Source of the DNA: an uncultured Clostridia bacterium
GTDB taxonomy: Bacteria > Bacillota > Clostridia > TANB77 > CAG-465
DNA length: 33,491 nucleotides
Reading direction: 5' to 3'
Assembly: GCA_948562205.1 (NCBI GenBank)
Contig: CAOYAN010000023.1
Coordinates: 1 to 33,491, forward strand
This document shows, in pieces, positions 1 to 7,650 of the stretch. The notes below the pieces were generated by a model. That model did no database searches. It saw nothing but the letters and a program-made list of their open reading frames with translations, and was not told the origin of the DNA. Numbering within the stretch: the first letter of the stretch is position 1; each line of letters starts with the position of its first letter. The position numbers and the translations under genes are program-made.

Positions 1-81
1 ATAGCAATTATTGGAATAGTTGTTGGAGTTAGAATAATTAATACAAATAAAAAGAGACATAAAAAGGTAACAAAAAAATAG
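1..81 (+). CDS. C-terminal end of an unidentified membrane-anchored protein (partial)
   Basis: The first 81 bases read in frame 1 to a TAG stop. The 26 residues are a hydrophobic helix (IAIIGIVVGVRII) followed by a strongly basic tail (KKRHKKVTKK). This is the architecture at the C termini of the two large surface proteins in this window (around 7000-7089 and 23208-23303). A third member of that family upstream is therefore plausible, but the diagnostic region before the helix lies outside the window. Any C-anchored membrane protein would look the same. Confidence 0.6.
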   Translation: MAIIGIVVGVRIINTNKKRHKKVTKK

Positions 82-120
82 TACAAAAACAATAAGAATA
101 ATGCTATTTAAGATTTCTTA

Positions 121-147
121 AGAAACGCCAATTAGGCGTTTCTTTTT
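121..147 (+). terminator. Rho-independent terminator of the upstream gene
   Basis: A perfect 9-bp stem (AGAAACGCC / GGCGTTTCT) around a 5-base loop is followed directly by TTTTA. It lies 40 bases after the stop codon at 81 and just before the thrS promoter, so it separates the two transcription units. Confidence 0.9.
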
Positions 148-175
148 ATATGTATTTTAAATTAACATAAATATA

Positions 176-204
176 TTGATTTTATAGTCAAATTATGGTA
201 TAAT
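176..204 (+). promoter_or_regulatory. SigA-type promoter of the thrS T-box transcript
   Basis: TTGATT at 176-181 and TATAAT at 199-204 are separated by 17 bases. Transcription would begin near 211, at the expected 5' end of the T-box leader. Confidence 0.8.
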
Positions 205-210
205 AATATA

Positions 211-436
211 GATGTTGAAGGGACGAGTAGAAATAAACACTGCTTCAAGAGAGAACTAGTCGTGGCTGTAAACTAGTTTAAGTAAGAATATTTTGAAGAC
301 TACCCCTGAGTCTGTAGGAAACTACCGTTGATTTCGTACAATCTTAATGAAGTTAAAATATAGGGTGGAACCGTGCAAATAATAATTTGTACCCCTATAG
401 GCAAAAAATGTATTTGTCTATAGAGGTACATTTTTT
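211..436 (+). promoter_or_regulatory. T-box riboswitch (threonine-specific) upstream of thrS
   Basis: The leader has the T-box core AGGGTGGAACCGTG at 362-375, which pairs with the 3' end of uncharged tRNA. It also has the GAGA and distal-loop region of stem I at about 249-280, with CTAGT/ACTAG pairing. The specifier is at 299-304; the two overlapping-frame candidates ACT (299-301) and ACC (302-304) both read threonine, in agreement with thrS downstream. In the antiterminator, TATAGGGT (359-366) can pair with ACCCCTATA (391-399). The competing terminator hairpin uses 389-400 and 418-429. Uncharged tRNA-Thr should favour the antiterminator and switch thrS on. The exact specifier register is inferred by eye. 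Confidence 0.93.
389..436 (+). terminator. T-box-controlled intrinsic terminator
   Basis: The 12-base arms at 389-400 and 418-429 pair with a single mismatch and are followed by ATTTTTTG. The 5' arm overlaps the antiterminator segment, so the two structures exclude each other. Confidence 0.88.
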
Positions 437-472
437 GAAAATATTTAATTTTATTAAAGGAGTGTGGTTTTT

Positions 473-2248
473 ATGCCAAAGTTTGTAAATAATAATAATG
501 AAGTTTTTGAAAGTGAGCTTGATTTGCAAGTATTAAGACATACTGCATCTCATATAATGGCTCAAGCAATTAAAAGATTATGGCCTGATGCAAAACTTGC
601 AATAGGTCCTGCAATTGATACAGGTTTTTACTATGATATTGATTTAGATTATAGATTATCCGAAAACGATTTAGTAAAAATTGAAGAAGAAATGAAAAAA
701 ATTATTAAAGAAAATTTAAAAATTGAAAGTTTTAAGCTTTCAAGAGATGAAGCAATTAACTTTATGAAATCAAAAAATGAAGATTATAAAGTAGAACTTA
801 TTGAAGATTTAGGAGAAGATGAGGAGTTATCTTTTTTTAAACAAGGTGAATTTACTGATTTATGTGTTGGACCTCATATGACATATACAAAAGCGTTAAA
901 AGTATTTAAATTATTCAATGTAACAGGGGCATATTGGAGGGGTGACGAACATAATAAAATGTTACAAAGAATTTATGGTACTGCTTTTGCAACAAAAGAG
1001 GATTTAGAAAAATATTTATCAGATTTAGAAGAAGCAAAGCAAAGAGATCATAGAAAATTAGGTAAGGAATTAGAACTATTTATGACTCATGAACTTGTAG
1101 GTTCTGGTCTACCAATGTATTTACCAAACGGCTCAACTATAAGAAGAATACTTGAAAGATATATTGTAGATAAAGAAGTTGCTATGGGGTATAATCATGT
1201 ATATACACCATCTCTTGCAAATGTAGAATTATACAAAACTAGTGGACATTGGGATCATTACAAAGATGATATGTTCCCTGTTATGGAAATAGGTAGTGAG
1301 AAACTTGTTTTAAGACCAATGAATTGTCCTCATCATATGTTAGTATATAAAAATAAATTACATTCATATAGAGATTTACCAATAAGAATAGGTGAACTTG
1401 CTCATGATTTTAGATATGAAGACAGTGGTGCTGTATGTGGTCTTGAAAGAGTAAGAGAAATGTGTCAAAACGATGCTCATTTATTTGTTAGACCTGATCA
1501 AATAAAAGAAGAATTTAAGAAAGTTGTTGAACTAATACTTTCTGTATATAAAGATTTTGGATTTACCGATTATAAGTTTAGATTATCTCTAAGGGATAAA
1601 AATAATAAAGAAAAGTATTTTGATGATGATGAAATGTGGGAGAGAGCAGAATCACAGCTTAGAGAAATACTTGTAGAACTTGGAGTAGATTTTTATGAGG
1701 CAGAAGGTGAAGCTGCATTTTATGGACCTAAATTAGATGTACAAATAAAATCAGCAGTAGGTCATGATGTTTCTGTATCTACTTGTCAACTTGACTTTTT
1801 ATTACCAGAGAGATTTGAGCTTGAATATATAGGTGAAGATGGTAAACCACACAGACCTGTTGTAATCCATAGAGCAATTCTTGGATCAATGGATAGATTT
1901 ATGTGCTTCTTAATTGAAGAAGTTAAAGGTGCTTTTCCACTTTGGCTTGCTCCTGTTCAAGCAAAAATATTACCTATTTCAGAAAATGAAGTAGAATATG
2001 CAAATAGTATAAGGGAAATATTATTACAAGATGGATATAGAGTTGAGACAGATAGTAGCAATGAAAAAATAGGATATAAAATACGTAATGCACAACTTCA
2101 AAAGATACCATATATGTTAGTACTTGGCGCTAAAGAAAAAGAAGAAAATAAAATTTCTATTCGTATGAGAAATGGTGATAAAAAAGATAATGTATCAATT
2201 GAAGAGCTATTAGAAGAACTAAGAGAAAATAGTAGATTAAGTAAATAA
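473..2248 (+). CDS. thrS: Threonine--tRNA ligase without TGS domain
   Basis: This enzyme charges tRNA-Thr with threonine (EC 6.1.1.3) in the cytoplasm. The ATG at 473 is chosen because AAAGGAG ends ten bases upstream; an in-frame GTG at 464 would sit almost on the ribosome-binding site. The protein has 591 residues. The editing domain comes first, with HTASH (H23, H27) and CVGPH (C131, H135). The class II catalytic core follows. The zinc ligands expected of the family are visible: C285 in MNCPHH, H336 in NDAH and H466 in VVIHRA. Motif 2 reads FRYEDSGAVCGLERVR and the C-terminal anticodon-binding domain is complete. Usual bacterial enzymes are about 640 residues and begin with a TGS domain of about 60 residues; here the sequence goes almost directly into the editing domain, so TGS appears to be absent. 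It is regulated by the T-box just upstream. Confidence 0.97.
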   Translation: MPKFVNNNNEVFESELDLQVLRHTASHIMAQAIKRLWPDAKLAIGPAIDTGFYYDIDLDYRLSENDLVKIEEEMKKIIKENLKIESFKLSRDEAINFMKSKNEDYKVELIEDLGEDEELSFFKQGEFTDLCVGPHMTYTKALKVFKLFNVTGAYWRGDEHNKMLQRIYGTAFATKEDLEKYLSDLEEAKQRDHRKLGKELELFMTHELVGSGLPMYLPNGSTIRRILERYIVDKEVAMGYNHVYTPSLANVELYKTSGHWDHYKDDMFPVMEIGSEKLVLRPMNCPHHMLVYKNKLHSYRDLPIRIGELAHDFRYEDSGAVCGLERVREMCQNDAHLFVRPDQIKEEFKKVVELILSVYKDFGFTDYKFRLSLRDKNNKEKYFDDDEMWERAESQLREILVELGVDFYEAEGEAAFYGPKLDVQIKSAVGHDVSVSTCQLDFLLPERFELEYIGEDGKPHRPVVIHRAILGSMDRFMCFLIEEVKGAFPLWLAPVQAKILPISENEVEYANSIREILLQDGYRVETDSSNEKIGYKIRNAQLQKIPYMLVLGAKEKEENKISIRMRNGDKKDNVSIEELLEELRENSRLSK

Positions 2249-2252
2249 AAAT

Positions 2253-2290
2253 TAGAACCTGTAACTATATGTTATGGGTTCTTAAAATTT
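2253..2290 (+). terminator. Probable terminator after thrS
   Basis: AGAACC-TG-TAAC (2253-2264) can pair with GTTA-TG-GGTTCT (2270-2281) across a two-base internal mismatch. The downstream tract TAAAATTTATT is only moderately T-rich. It sits five bases after the thrS stop, so a terminator is likely. Confidence 0.65.
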
Positions 2291-2302
2291 ATTCTAAAAC
2301 TA

Positions 2303-2331
2303 CTTGAAAAATGTTTTTATAAATGATACTA
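2303..2331 (+). promoter_or_regulatory. SigA-type promoter of attenuator leader copy 1
   Basis: TTGAAA (2303-2308), a 17-base spacer and TACTAT (2326-2331). The second leader copy has the same TTGAAA-N17 arrangement at 20181-20209. Confidence 0.7.
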
Positions 2332-2369
2332 TAAATATGTAATCAAAGAAAAAAGAAAGGAAAAGAATT

Positions 2370-2435
2370 ATGGTAACTAAAAGTAATATAAGTATGAATA
2401 AACTACACACACACACACACACAACTAATATTTAA
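2370..2435 (+). CDS. Leader peptide, His/Thr-alternating (copy 1)
   Basis: This is a 21-codon open frame: ATG at 2370, AAAGGAAAAG ribosome-binding site ten or so bases upstream, TAA at 2433. It begins MVTK, has four variable residues, M, N, K, and then LHTHTHTT followed by NI. The His-Thr alternation is encoded by an uninterrupted (AC)9 tract at 2405-2422. The copy at 20242-20307 has the same length, the same MVTK start, a methionine at position 9 and the same LHTHTHTT segment, although the bases between those blocks differ. Conservation of the frame, the start site and the ribosome-binding site indicates that it is translated. With an intrinsic terminator about 50 bases downstream it resembles the leader peptide of a transcription attenuator. 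Which signal would stall the ribosome is unknown; His or Thr charging, or nascent-peptide arrest, are possibilities. Confidence 0.72.
   Translation: MVTKSNISMNKLHTHTHTTNI
2405..2422 (+). repeat. (AC)9 dinucleotide tract inside leader peptide 1
   Basis: Nine uninterrupted AC units encode the alternating His-Thr codons. An identical nine-unit tract is found at 20277-20294. Gain or loss of a unit would shift the leader reading frame. Confidence 0.95.
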
Positions 2436-2487
2436 AAACACAAGAAAAAATAAAATAACAAGGGCAGATTATGTCTTAAAATATATA

Positions 2488-2520
2488 CACTGATACTAGA
2501 GATAGTACCAGTGCTTTTTG
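2488..2520 (+). terminator. Attenuator terminator, leader copy 1
   Basis: An 11-base stem CACTGATACTA (2488-2498) / TAGTACCAGTG (2503-2513) with one A-C mismatch and a GAGA loop is followed by CTTTTTG. It lies after the leader peptide and about 100 bases before the surface-protein start, so it would stop readthrough into that gene. The matching hairpin at 20360-20389 keeps the core and the A-C mismatch but changes both bases of the two basal pairs, which is compensatory covariation. Confidence 0.82.
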
Positions 2521-2622
2521 CGTATAAAAAACAAAGATAATAGGTTGTGGAGTCTTGAACAATAAGTAGTTATCAAAAGATTAAAATAGTATAGTATATA
2601 AAAATAGGAGGAAAGTTGTTAT

Positions 2623-5600
2623 ATGAAAACAATTAACAATAAGAAAAAGAAAAAAGAAAATAAGATAAAAAGAAAGATATCAATATTTACAGTAATGCTA
2701 TGGTTATTCTTAGTTACAACTATTACAACAGTTGTAGTAAGTAGTACAAAAAAAACAAATGCATTAGAAGTAGACGATGAAAACTGGAATATAAGTCTTG
2801 TAATGTATGATAGAAGTAGTGACATGCCAAATAAAGGTATAACAGAGTTTACATGGAATGCAGAAAAAGGAAATGAAACAAAAGAGTTAGTTATGCAAAT
2901 AAATTATGTATGTACAACAAATAAAGGATATAAACCTGGAGAAATAGAGCTAACAATACCAGGAATATCAAAGGATAGTTTTAGTGAGTATTGGAGGAAT
3001 TATGAGGAGTATTATAGTGGTGAATATCTAGAATTCTATGATTATTTTTTAAATAATAATATAGCTATATCAGCAGATAAATATATTGATGTAAATAAAA
3101 AATATGATTTCACTTATATTTATGATAAAGAAAATAATATATATACATTTACAAATAACAAAGAGATAACAGAAAATGAACATTTTGAGGGATCAATACA
3201 AATAGTATATAATTTAGAACCAAAATTTAAAATAGAGACAAATTTAGAATATAGAGCAAAAATAAAAGAAGATATAAAAGGTGCAGAAGAAATAATAACA
3301 AAAGAGTCAAATATATGCAGTTTTAATTATACATCAATAAAAAAAGATTATAGTTTAAGTTTAGGTACAAATGTAGCACCACAAATGGATTATACAAAAA
3401 TCGAGGATATATTAGATAATTATTATTGGGTAAGATATCATTTTTCTCCTTATAGTAGTAGTCTTGATAAAGTAATTTTGGCTTATGGAGAAGATAATTT
3501 ATCAATAGATAATGCTAATAATCGTGGAAAAGAAGGCAATTGTATAAAAGAAGAGTTACCAGAGGAATGTGTATTATATGATAATAATTTAAAAAAAGTA
3601 GAACCAAGAGAAAACAATACATATTATTATCTAAAAGGAAATGAATATTATTATGTAGGATATCCAAAGAGTAAATATGACATAGGAGATAGTGTAACAA
3701 ATACAGCAGAGCTTTGGGGAAGATATGAAGATGAAGAAAAAATACAAAAACTAGATGATGTAAGTAAAACAGTAATACTTAAAGAATTTGATTTTGAATA
3801 TACTGGTAAATTATATAATATAACTAAAAAATCCAAAATAGAAGAAAAATTGTATAAGAATAATATTAATATGAAATTTTGTGATTGGTTAATGAAAGCA
3901 ATAGCATTTAATACAGGAGATAAAATGGATGTAGAAATAGGAGATGATATTTTATATATAACAAGAGAAAATGGAGAAGTAACAAGGTTAAATGATGATG
4001 AGTATTATTTTAGTTATATAAATATACCAGTATTTTATACATATGATGAAAACAGTAAGAAAAAAGGAGAGGCATTAATAGGATATGATTACGAAGTACA
4101 AATAAGATGTAAAGAGACAAATGAATATGTGACATATGAAACAGGAGTAACAGAAAATAAAAAAAGAGAAATTGTTTTTTATACTGGAGAAGTGCAAGGA
4201 ATAAAGATTATAATAAAGAATTTAGATAAAACATTATATGATGGAGAATTAGAAGTTTCACTTTGTATATACCCAAAAGATTGTGATGCTGGTGCTCTTT
4301 ATAACTTTAATTATTTACAAGTATATAATAAAGATAGTGATGGAAATAGAATTCTTGCAAACGAAGTAGAATCTGATAGCTATAGTACGCCATCAACATT
4401 AAAAATAGCAGAATATGATATGGATACATATGAAAAATATATGCAAAGGAGTTATAGTAAAAAGGAAATAGAAGATGGAGAATTTGAGCTTAATACCTCA
4501 AAAACTAGTCGTATAAAAAATAATAATGTAGAAAATGAAAAGTATGAAGTAGAATATAGTATATATAGTGATTTGTATATAAATTATTATGAGGTAGATA
4601 AGGATTGTATAATAAAGCAATATGATATATTACCTTTAGGTGTTAATCTTTCAAGTAATAAAGAAGATATAATAAATTCAATAAAAAGTAAAGATATACT
4701 TCCATTTAGAGATTTAAGTTTAAAAGATGGTACAAAATTTTCTACAGAGAAAGAATTATTAGAATATATAAAGGAAAATATGACAGTAGAAATAGATTAC
4801 GACTATAGAGAAAGTGGAAGAACAAAAATAAGTATAATATATAATTTAAATGAAATAAAATGGCCTACCACATTAAAAAATAAAATGATGAAAATAGGAG
4901 TAGTGTTAAATACAGAAATACCATATGATAGTATATCAGAATATGGAGCAAAATATATAAATTATGTATATACAATGTGGAATAATCAAGAATATGACTA
5001 TAACTATACAAATAATTATGATTATCAATATCATGTAACAAAAGATGAAGGCTACTCTGACTCACTTGCAAGAGATATAGATAATGATGGAGATACTACA
5101 GAACAATTAGCATATGCTTTTAACACATTAAACATAACCCATGCGGTAGCATCTAAACAATCAGTTATACAACAAATAAGAACAGATAGAACAAATGGAG
5201 CTTTCATATCAGATAAGGCAGAGGTAAATGTAGGAGGAAAATATACATATAAGTTAAAGGTTACAACAGGAGCAAATAGTTTAAAAGATCTTATTATTTA
5301 TGATACATTAGAGACAATAGTAGATGAAAGTGGAAATGAGATAAGTAGTGGATGGAAAGGTAAACTTTTAAATGTAGATACATCATATGCAATGTCAAAA
5401 GGATATGCACCTAAAGTATATTATTCAGAGGAGAAAAATCCAGGAAAGTTAACAGAAGTACCAGAAAGATGGATGGAACTGACAGATGAAGTTGATAAAA
5501 CTACAGTAAAATCAATATGTGTAGATTTAAGATATAAAGAAGATGGAAGTGAAATGGCGCTTTCATCAAGTAATGTAGTATTTGTACTAATAAATATGCA

Positions 5601-7089
5601 AGCATCAGAAGATGATACTATAATCTCATCAGCAAATAATATGTTTAAAACAAATTGGAGAGCAATAGATCCAAAAGGAGAAATAATAGATAATGTAGAG
5701 GGAATATATTCAAATCAGCTAAATGTTAATATATATAAGTTAGAGAATGTAAAAAAAGTAATAACTGGAAAGAAAACATGGAAAGATGATTGGCAGTATA
5801 TGTCTTATAGACCTAAAAGTATAACAGTAAAGCTATTACAAGATGGAATAGAATATATGAGAAAAGAAGTAACAGAAGAAGATAGTGTAGGTTCTTATAA
5901 AGAAGAGTGGGCTTATACATTTGAAGATGTACCAGTATATAAAAATGATAAGTTAGAAGAATATGAATATAGTGTAGAAGAGGTAGAAGTACCAATGTAT
6001 GAAACAATATATGATGGGTACAATATTACTAATAAATTAAAGACCGTAGATATGGAAATAGAAAAAATATGGGAAGATAATGATAATGAAAAAGGATTAA
6101 GACCTCAACATTTATTAATAAAAATATATGATGGAGAAAAAATTGTAGATTCTGCATGGCTTGATGGTTGTAATGAATATTTTGGCTTAAAGAAAACAAT
6201 AAGCTTACCAATGTATAGAGAAGATGGAAGTAAAATAGAATATAGAATAGATGAAGAAGTGCCTAAAAATTTAAACTTTGTTGCAGCTGGAGAATGGATT
6301 ACAGATCCAAACTTTAGTACTGAAGACGGTCTAGATCAATATAATAAACATTATGTTAAAAAAATAGATGGATATACAGTAACTAATAAATACATAGATA
6401 AAGATGAAAAAATAAAGATAACAGGACAAAAAATATGGGAAGACAATGATAATAAAGCTTTAAAAAGACCAGATAATGTAATATTGCAGATAAAGGAAGG
6501 TGAAGAAGTAGTAAGTGAGGGAATAGCTAGTCAAAGTACAAATTGGAGCTGTGAATTTGAAGTACTAAAATATGATGAATTAGGAAATGAGAGAAGTTAT
6601 TATATAGATGAGAGAACAACCCCTAAATTTTATGAAAAAGAGTTAACAAATGATTTAACAGTAACAAATAAATTTAAAGTACCAGATGAAAAAGTAAAAA
6701 TACTTGCAGTAAAACTTTGGGAAGACTTTAATGATAAGTATGAAAAAAGGCCAAAAAGTGTTGTATTACAAGTATTTAATAAAGATGGATTGGTAGCTGA
6801 GAAAAAAGTAACTGATAGAGATAACTTTAGATATGAATTTGAAGTACCAAGATATGATGATTTAGGTAATGAAATTGAGTATAGAGTAGATGAAAAATAT
6901 ACAGATGAAAACTATGAAAAAAGGATATCAGGATATACAGTAATAAATAAATGTATATATGAACCAGAAGTTGATACATCTGATATTAATGTATTCGTTT
7001 ATGTAATAATTTTCTGTATATCAATAATTGGTATAGTTTATAGTATAATTTTAAAAAATAACAAGCAAATGGTAAGTGATAAAAAATAG
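2623..7089 (+). CDS. Very large secreted, membrane-anchored surface protein with CnaB repeats
   Basis: This 1488-residue protein is probably displayed at the cell surface as an adhesin or scaffold. The ATG at 2623 follows AGGAGG. A basic N terminus rich in lysine precedes a hydrophobic signal segment (about residues 20-40) and a conserved TNALE that may mark cleavage. Residues of about 50-850 are an unrecognised, Tyr/Asn/Glu-rich extracellular region. About 850-1040 looks like a beta-sandwich domain (ISDKAEVNVGGKYTYKLKV). Four CnaB-type repeats follow from about 1047, 1141, 1264 and 1357. They carry the pattern K-x-W-x-D...RP...Y-x-(V/I)-(D/E)-E...(V/I)-x-N-K, and so retain the Lys, Glu and Asn positions used for intramolecular isopeptide bonds in this family. 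The end is DTSDIN (1451-1456), one transmembrane helix and a lysine-rich tail; there is no canonical LPXTG. The gene lies behind the attenuator leader at 2303-2520. Confidence 0.85.
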   Translation: MKTINNKKKKKENKIKRKISIFTVMLWLFLVTTITTVVVSSTKKTNALEVDDENWNISLVMYDRSSDMPNKGITEFTWNAEKGNETKELVMQINYVCTTNKGYKPGEIELTIPGISKDSFSEYWRNYEEYYSGEYLEFYDYFLNNNIAISADKYIDVNKKYDFTYIYDKENNIYTFTNNKEITENEHFEGSIQIVYNLEPKFKIETNLEYRAKIKEDIKGAEEIITKESNICSFNYTSIKKDYSLSLGTNVAPQMDYTKIEDILDNYYWVRYHFSPYSSSLDKVILAYGEDNLSIDNANNRGKEGNCIKEELPEECVLYDNNLKKVEPRENNTYYYLKGNEYYYVGYPKSKYDIGDSVTNTAELWGRYEDEEKIQKLDDVSKTVILKEFDFEYTGKLYNITKKSKIEEKLYKNNINMKFCDWLMKAIAFNTGDKMDVEIGDDILYITRENGEVTRLNDDEYYFSYINIPVFYTYDENSKKKGEALIGYDYEVQIRCKETNEYVTYETGVTENKKREIVFYTGEVQGIKIIIKNLDKTLYDGELEVSLCIYPKDCDAGALYNFNYLQVYNKDSDGNRILANEVESDSYSTPSTLKIAEYDMDTYEKYMQRSYSKKEIEDGEFELNTSKTSRIKNNNVENEKYEVEYSIYSDLYINYYEVDKDCIIKQYDILPLGVNLSSNKEDIINSIKSKDILPFRDLSLKDGTKFSTEKELLEYIKENMTVEIDYDYRESGRTKISIIYNLNEIKWPTTLKNKMMKIGVVLNTEIPYDSISEYGAKYINYVYTMWNNQEYDYNYTNNYDYQYHVTKDEGYSDSLARDIDNDGDTTEQLAYAFNTLNITHAVASKQSVIQQIRTDRTNGAFISDKAEVNVGGKYTYKLKVTTGANSLKDLIIYDTLETIVDESGNEISSGWKGKLLNVDTSYAMSKGYAPKVYYSEEKNPGKLTEVPERWMELTDEVDKTTVKSICVDLRYKEDGSEMALSSSNVVFVLINMQASEDDTIISSANNMFKTNWRAIDPKGEIIDNVEGIYSNQLNVNIYKLENVKKVITGKKTWKDDWQYMSYRPKSITVKLLQDGIEYMRKEVTEEDSVGSYKEEWAYTFEDVPVYKNDKLEEYEYSVEEVEVPMYETIYDGYNITNKLKTVDMEIEKIWEDNDNEKGLRPQHLLIKIYDGEKIVDSAWLDGCNEYFGLKKTISLPMYREDGSKIEYRIDEEVPKNLNFVAAGEWITDPNFSTEDGLDQYNKHYVKKIDGYTVTNKYIDKDEKIKITGQKIWEDNDNKALKRPDNVILQIKEGEEVVSEGIASQSTNWSCEFEVLKYDELGNERSYYIDERTTPKFYEKELTNDLTVTNKFKVPDEKVKILAVKLWEDFNDKYEKRPKSVVLQVFNKDGLVAEKKVTDRDNFRYEFEVPRYDDLGNEIEYRVDEKYTDENYEKRISGYTVINKCIYEPEVDTSDINVFVYVIIFCISIIGIVYSIILKNNKQMVSDKK

Positions 7090-7180
7090 GTAAAATTATA
7101 TAAGTTAAATGTATAAAAAAAGCAAATTATAGTATTTTTTTTGTATATATAACCTTTTTTAAACAAATGTTAAAAATCTC

Positions 7181-7209
7181 TTGATTTTTTATTTTATATT
7201 ATATATAAT
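7181..7209 (+). promoter_or_regulatory. SigA-type promoter of spoVS
   Basis: TTGATT (7181-7186), 17-base spacer, TATAAT (7204-7209). It is the only good promoter in the 190-base gap before spoVS. I see no clear SigH or SigF/G type signal there. Confidence 0.75.
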
Positions 7210-7281
7210 TTAGTTGTAATATGATTATATATCATCATATTTTACAAATGAAAAAATATAAGAATCAATAGGAGGTAGAAA

Positions 7282-7545
7282 ATGGATATATTAAAAATTT
7301 CAGCAAAATCAAGCCCAAATTCTGTTGCAGGTGCTATAGCTGGACTAGTAAAAGAAAACGGAAAGGCAGAAATGCAAGCAATAGGAGCAGGGGCAATAAA
7401 CCAAGCAATAAAAGCAGTAGCAATTGCAAGAGGATTCGTAGCACCAACTGGTGTTGAACTAGTATGTTCACCTGCTTTTACAGAGGTTACAATTGATAAT
7501 GAAGAAAAAACAGGTATCAAATTTGTTGTTGAACCTAAATTATAA
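7282..7545 (+). CDS. spoVS: Stage V sporulation protein S
   Basis: This small (87-residue) Alba-fold protein is needed in Bacillus for normal progression through late sporulation and septation; its molecular role is poorly defined. The sequence is instantly recognisable: it opens MDILKISAKSSPNSVAGAIA, then QAIGAGAINQAIKAVAIARG, then FVAPTGVEL and IKFVVEP near the end. These blocks match the family in order and length. The start is set by AGGAGGT ten bases upstream. It is flanked by its own promoter and a strong terminator, so it is monocistronic. Its presence suggests a spore-former, although spoVS homologues also exist in some non-sporulating bacteria. Confidence 0.97.
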   Translation: MDILKISAKSSPNSVAGAIAGLVKENGKAEMQAIGAGAINQAIKAVAIARGFVAPTGVELVCSPAFTEVTIDNEEKTGIKFVVEPKL

Positions 7546-7559
7546 TTAAAAAATATAGG

Positions 7560-7597
7560 ACTCAAAAAGATAAAAAAAACTATCTTTTTGGGTTTTT
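7560..7597 (+). terminator. Terminator after spoVS
   Basis: ACTCAAAAAGATA (7560-7572) pairs with TATCTTTTTGGGT (7581-7593) with one G-U pair, followed by TTTTC. Confidence 0.9.
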
Positions 7598-7600
7598 CTA

Positions 7601-7609
7601 TGATATAAT
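7601..7609 (+). promoter_or_regulatory. Extended -10 promoter for the 7651-14304 operon
   Basis: TGATATAAT is a full extended -10 element (TG-N-TATAAT). The -35 region is poor and falls inside the spoVS terminator. The element lies 42 bases before the next start codon. Confidence 0.55.
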
Positions 7610-7650
7610 TTTATCACATGTGAAATACTAATAAAAAAGTAGGTGATATA

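Noticed and set aside
464..472. GTG start of thrS at 464
   Set aside because: It sits one base after AAAGGAG; the ATG at 473 is at proper distance.
2405..2422. (AC)9 as a chance microsatellite
   Set aside because: The same tract in the same codon phase, of equal length, within a conserved frame at 20277-20294 makes chance unlikely.
7095..7150. A+T hairpin (runs of A and T) as terminator after the first surface protein
   Set aside because: Pairing is only A-T with mismatches at the centre; too weak to call in this base composition.
7242..7565. A 107-codon minus-strand frame opposite spoVS
   Set aside because: spoVS itself is unmistakable; the antisense frame has no ribosome-binding site and no recognisable sequence.
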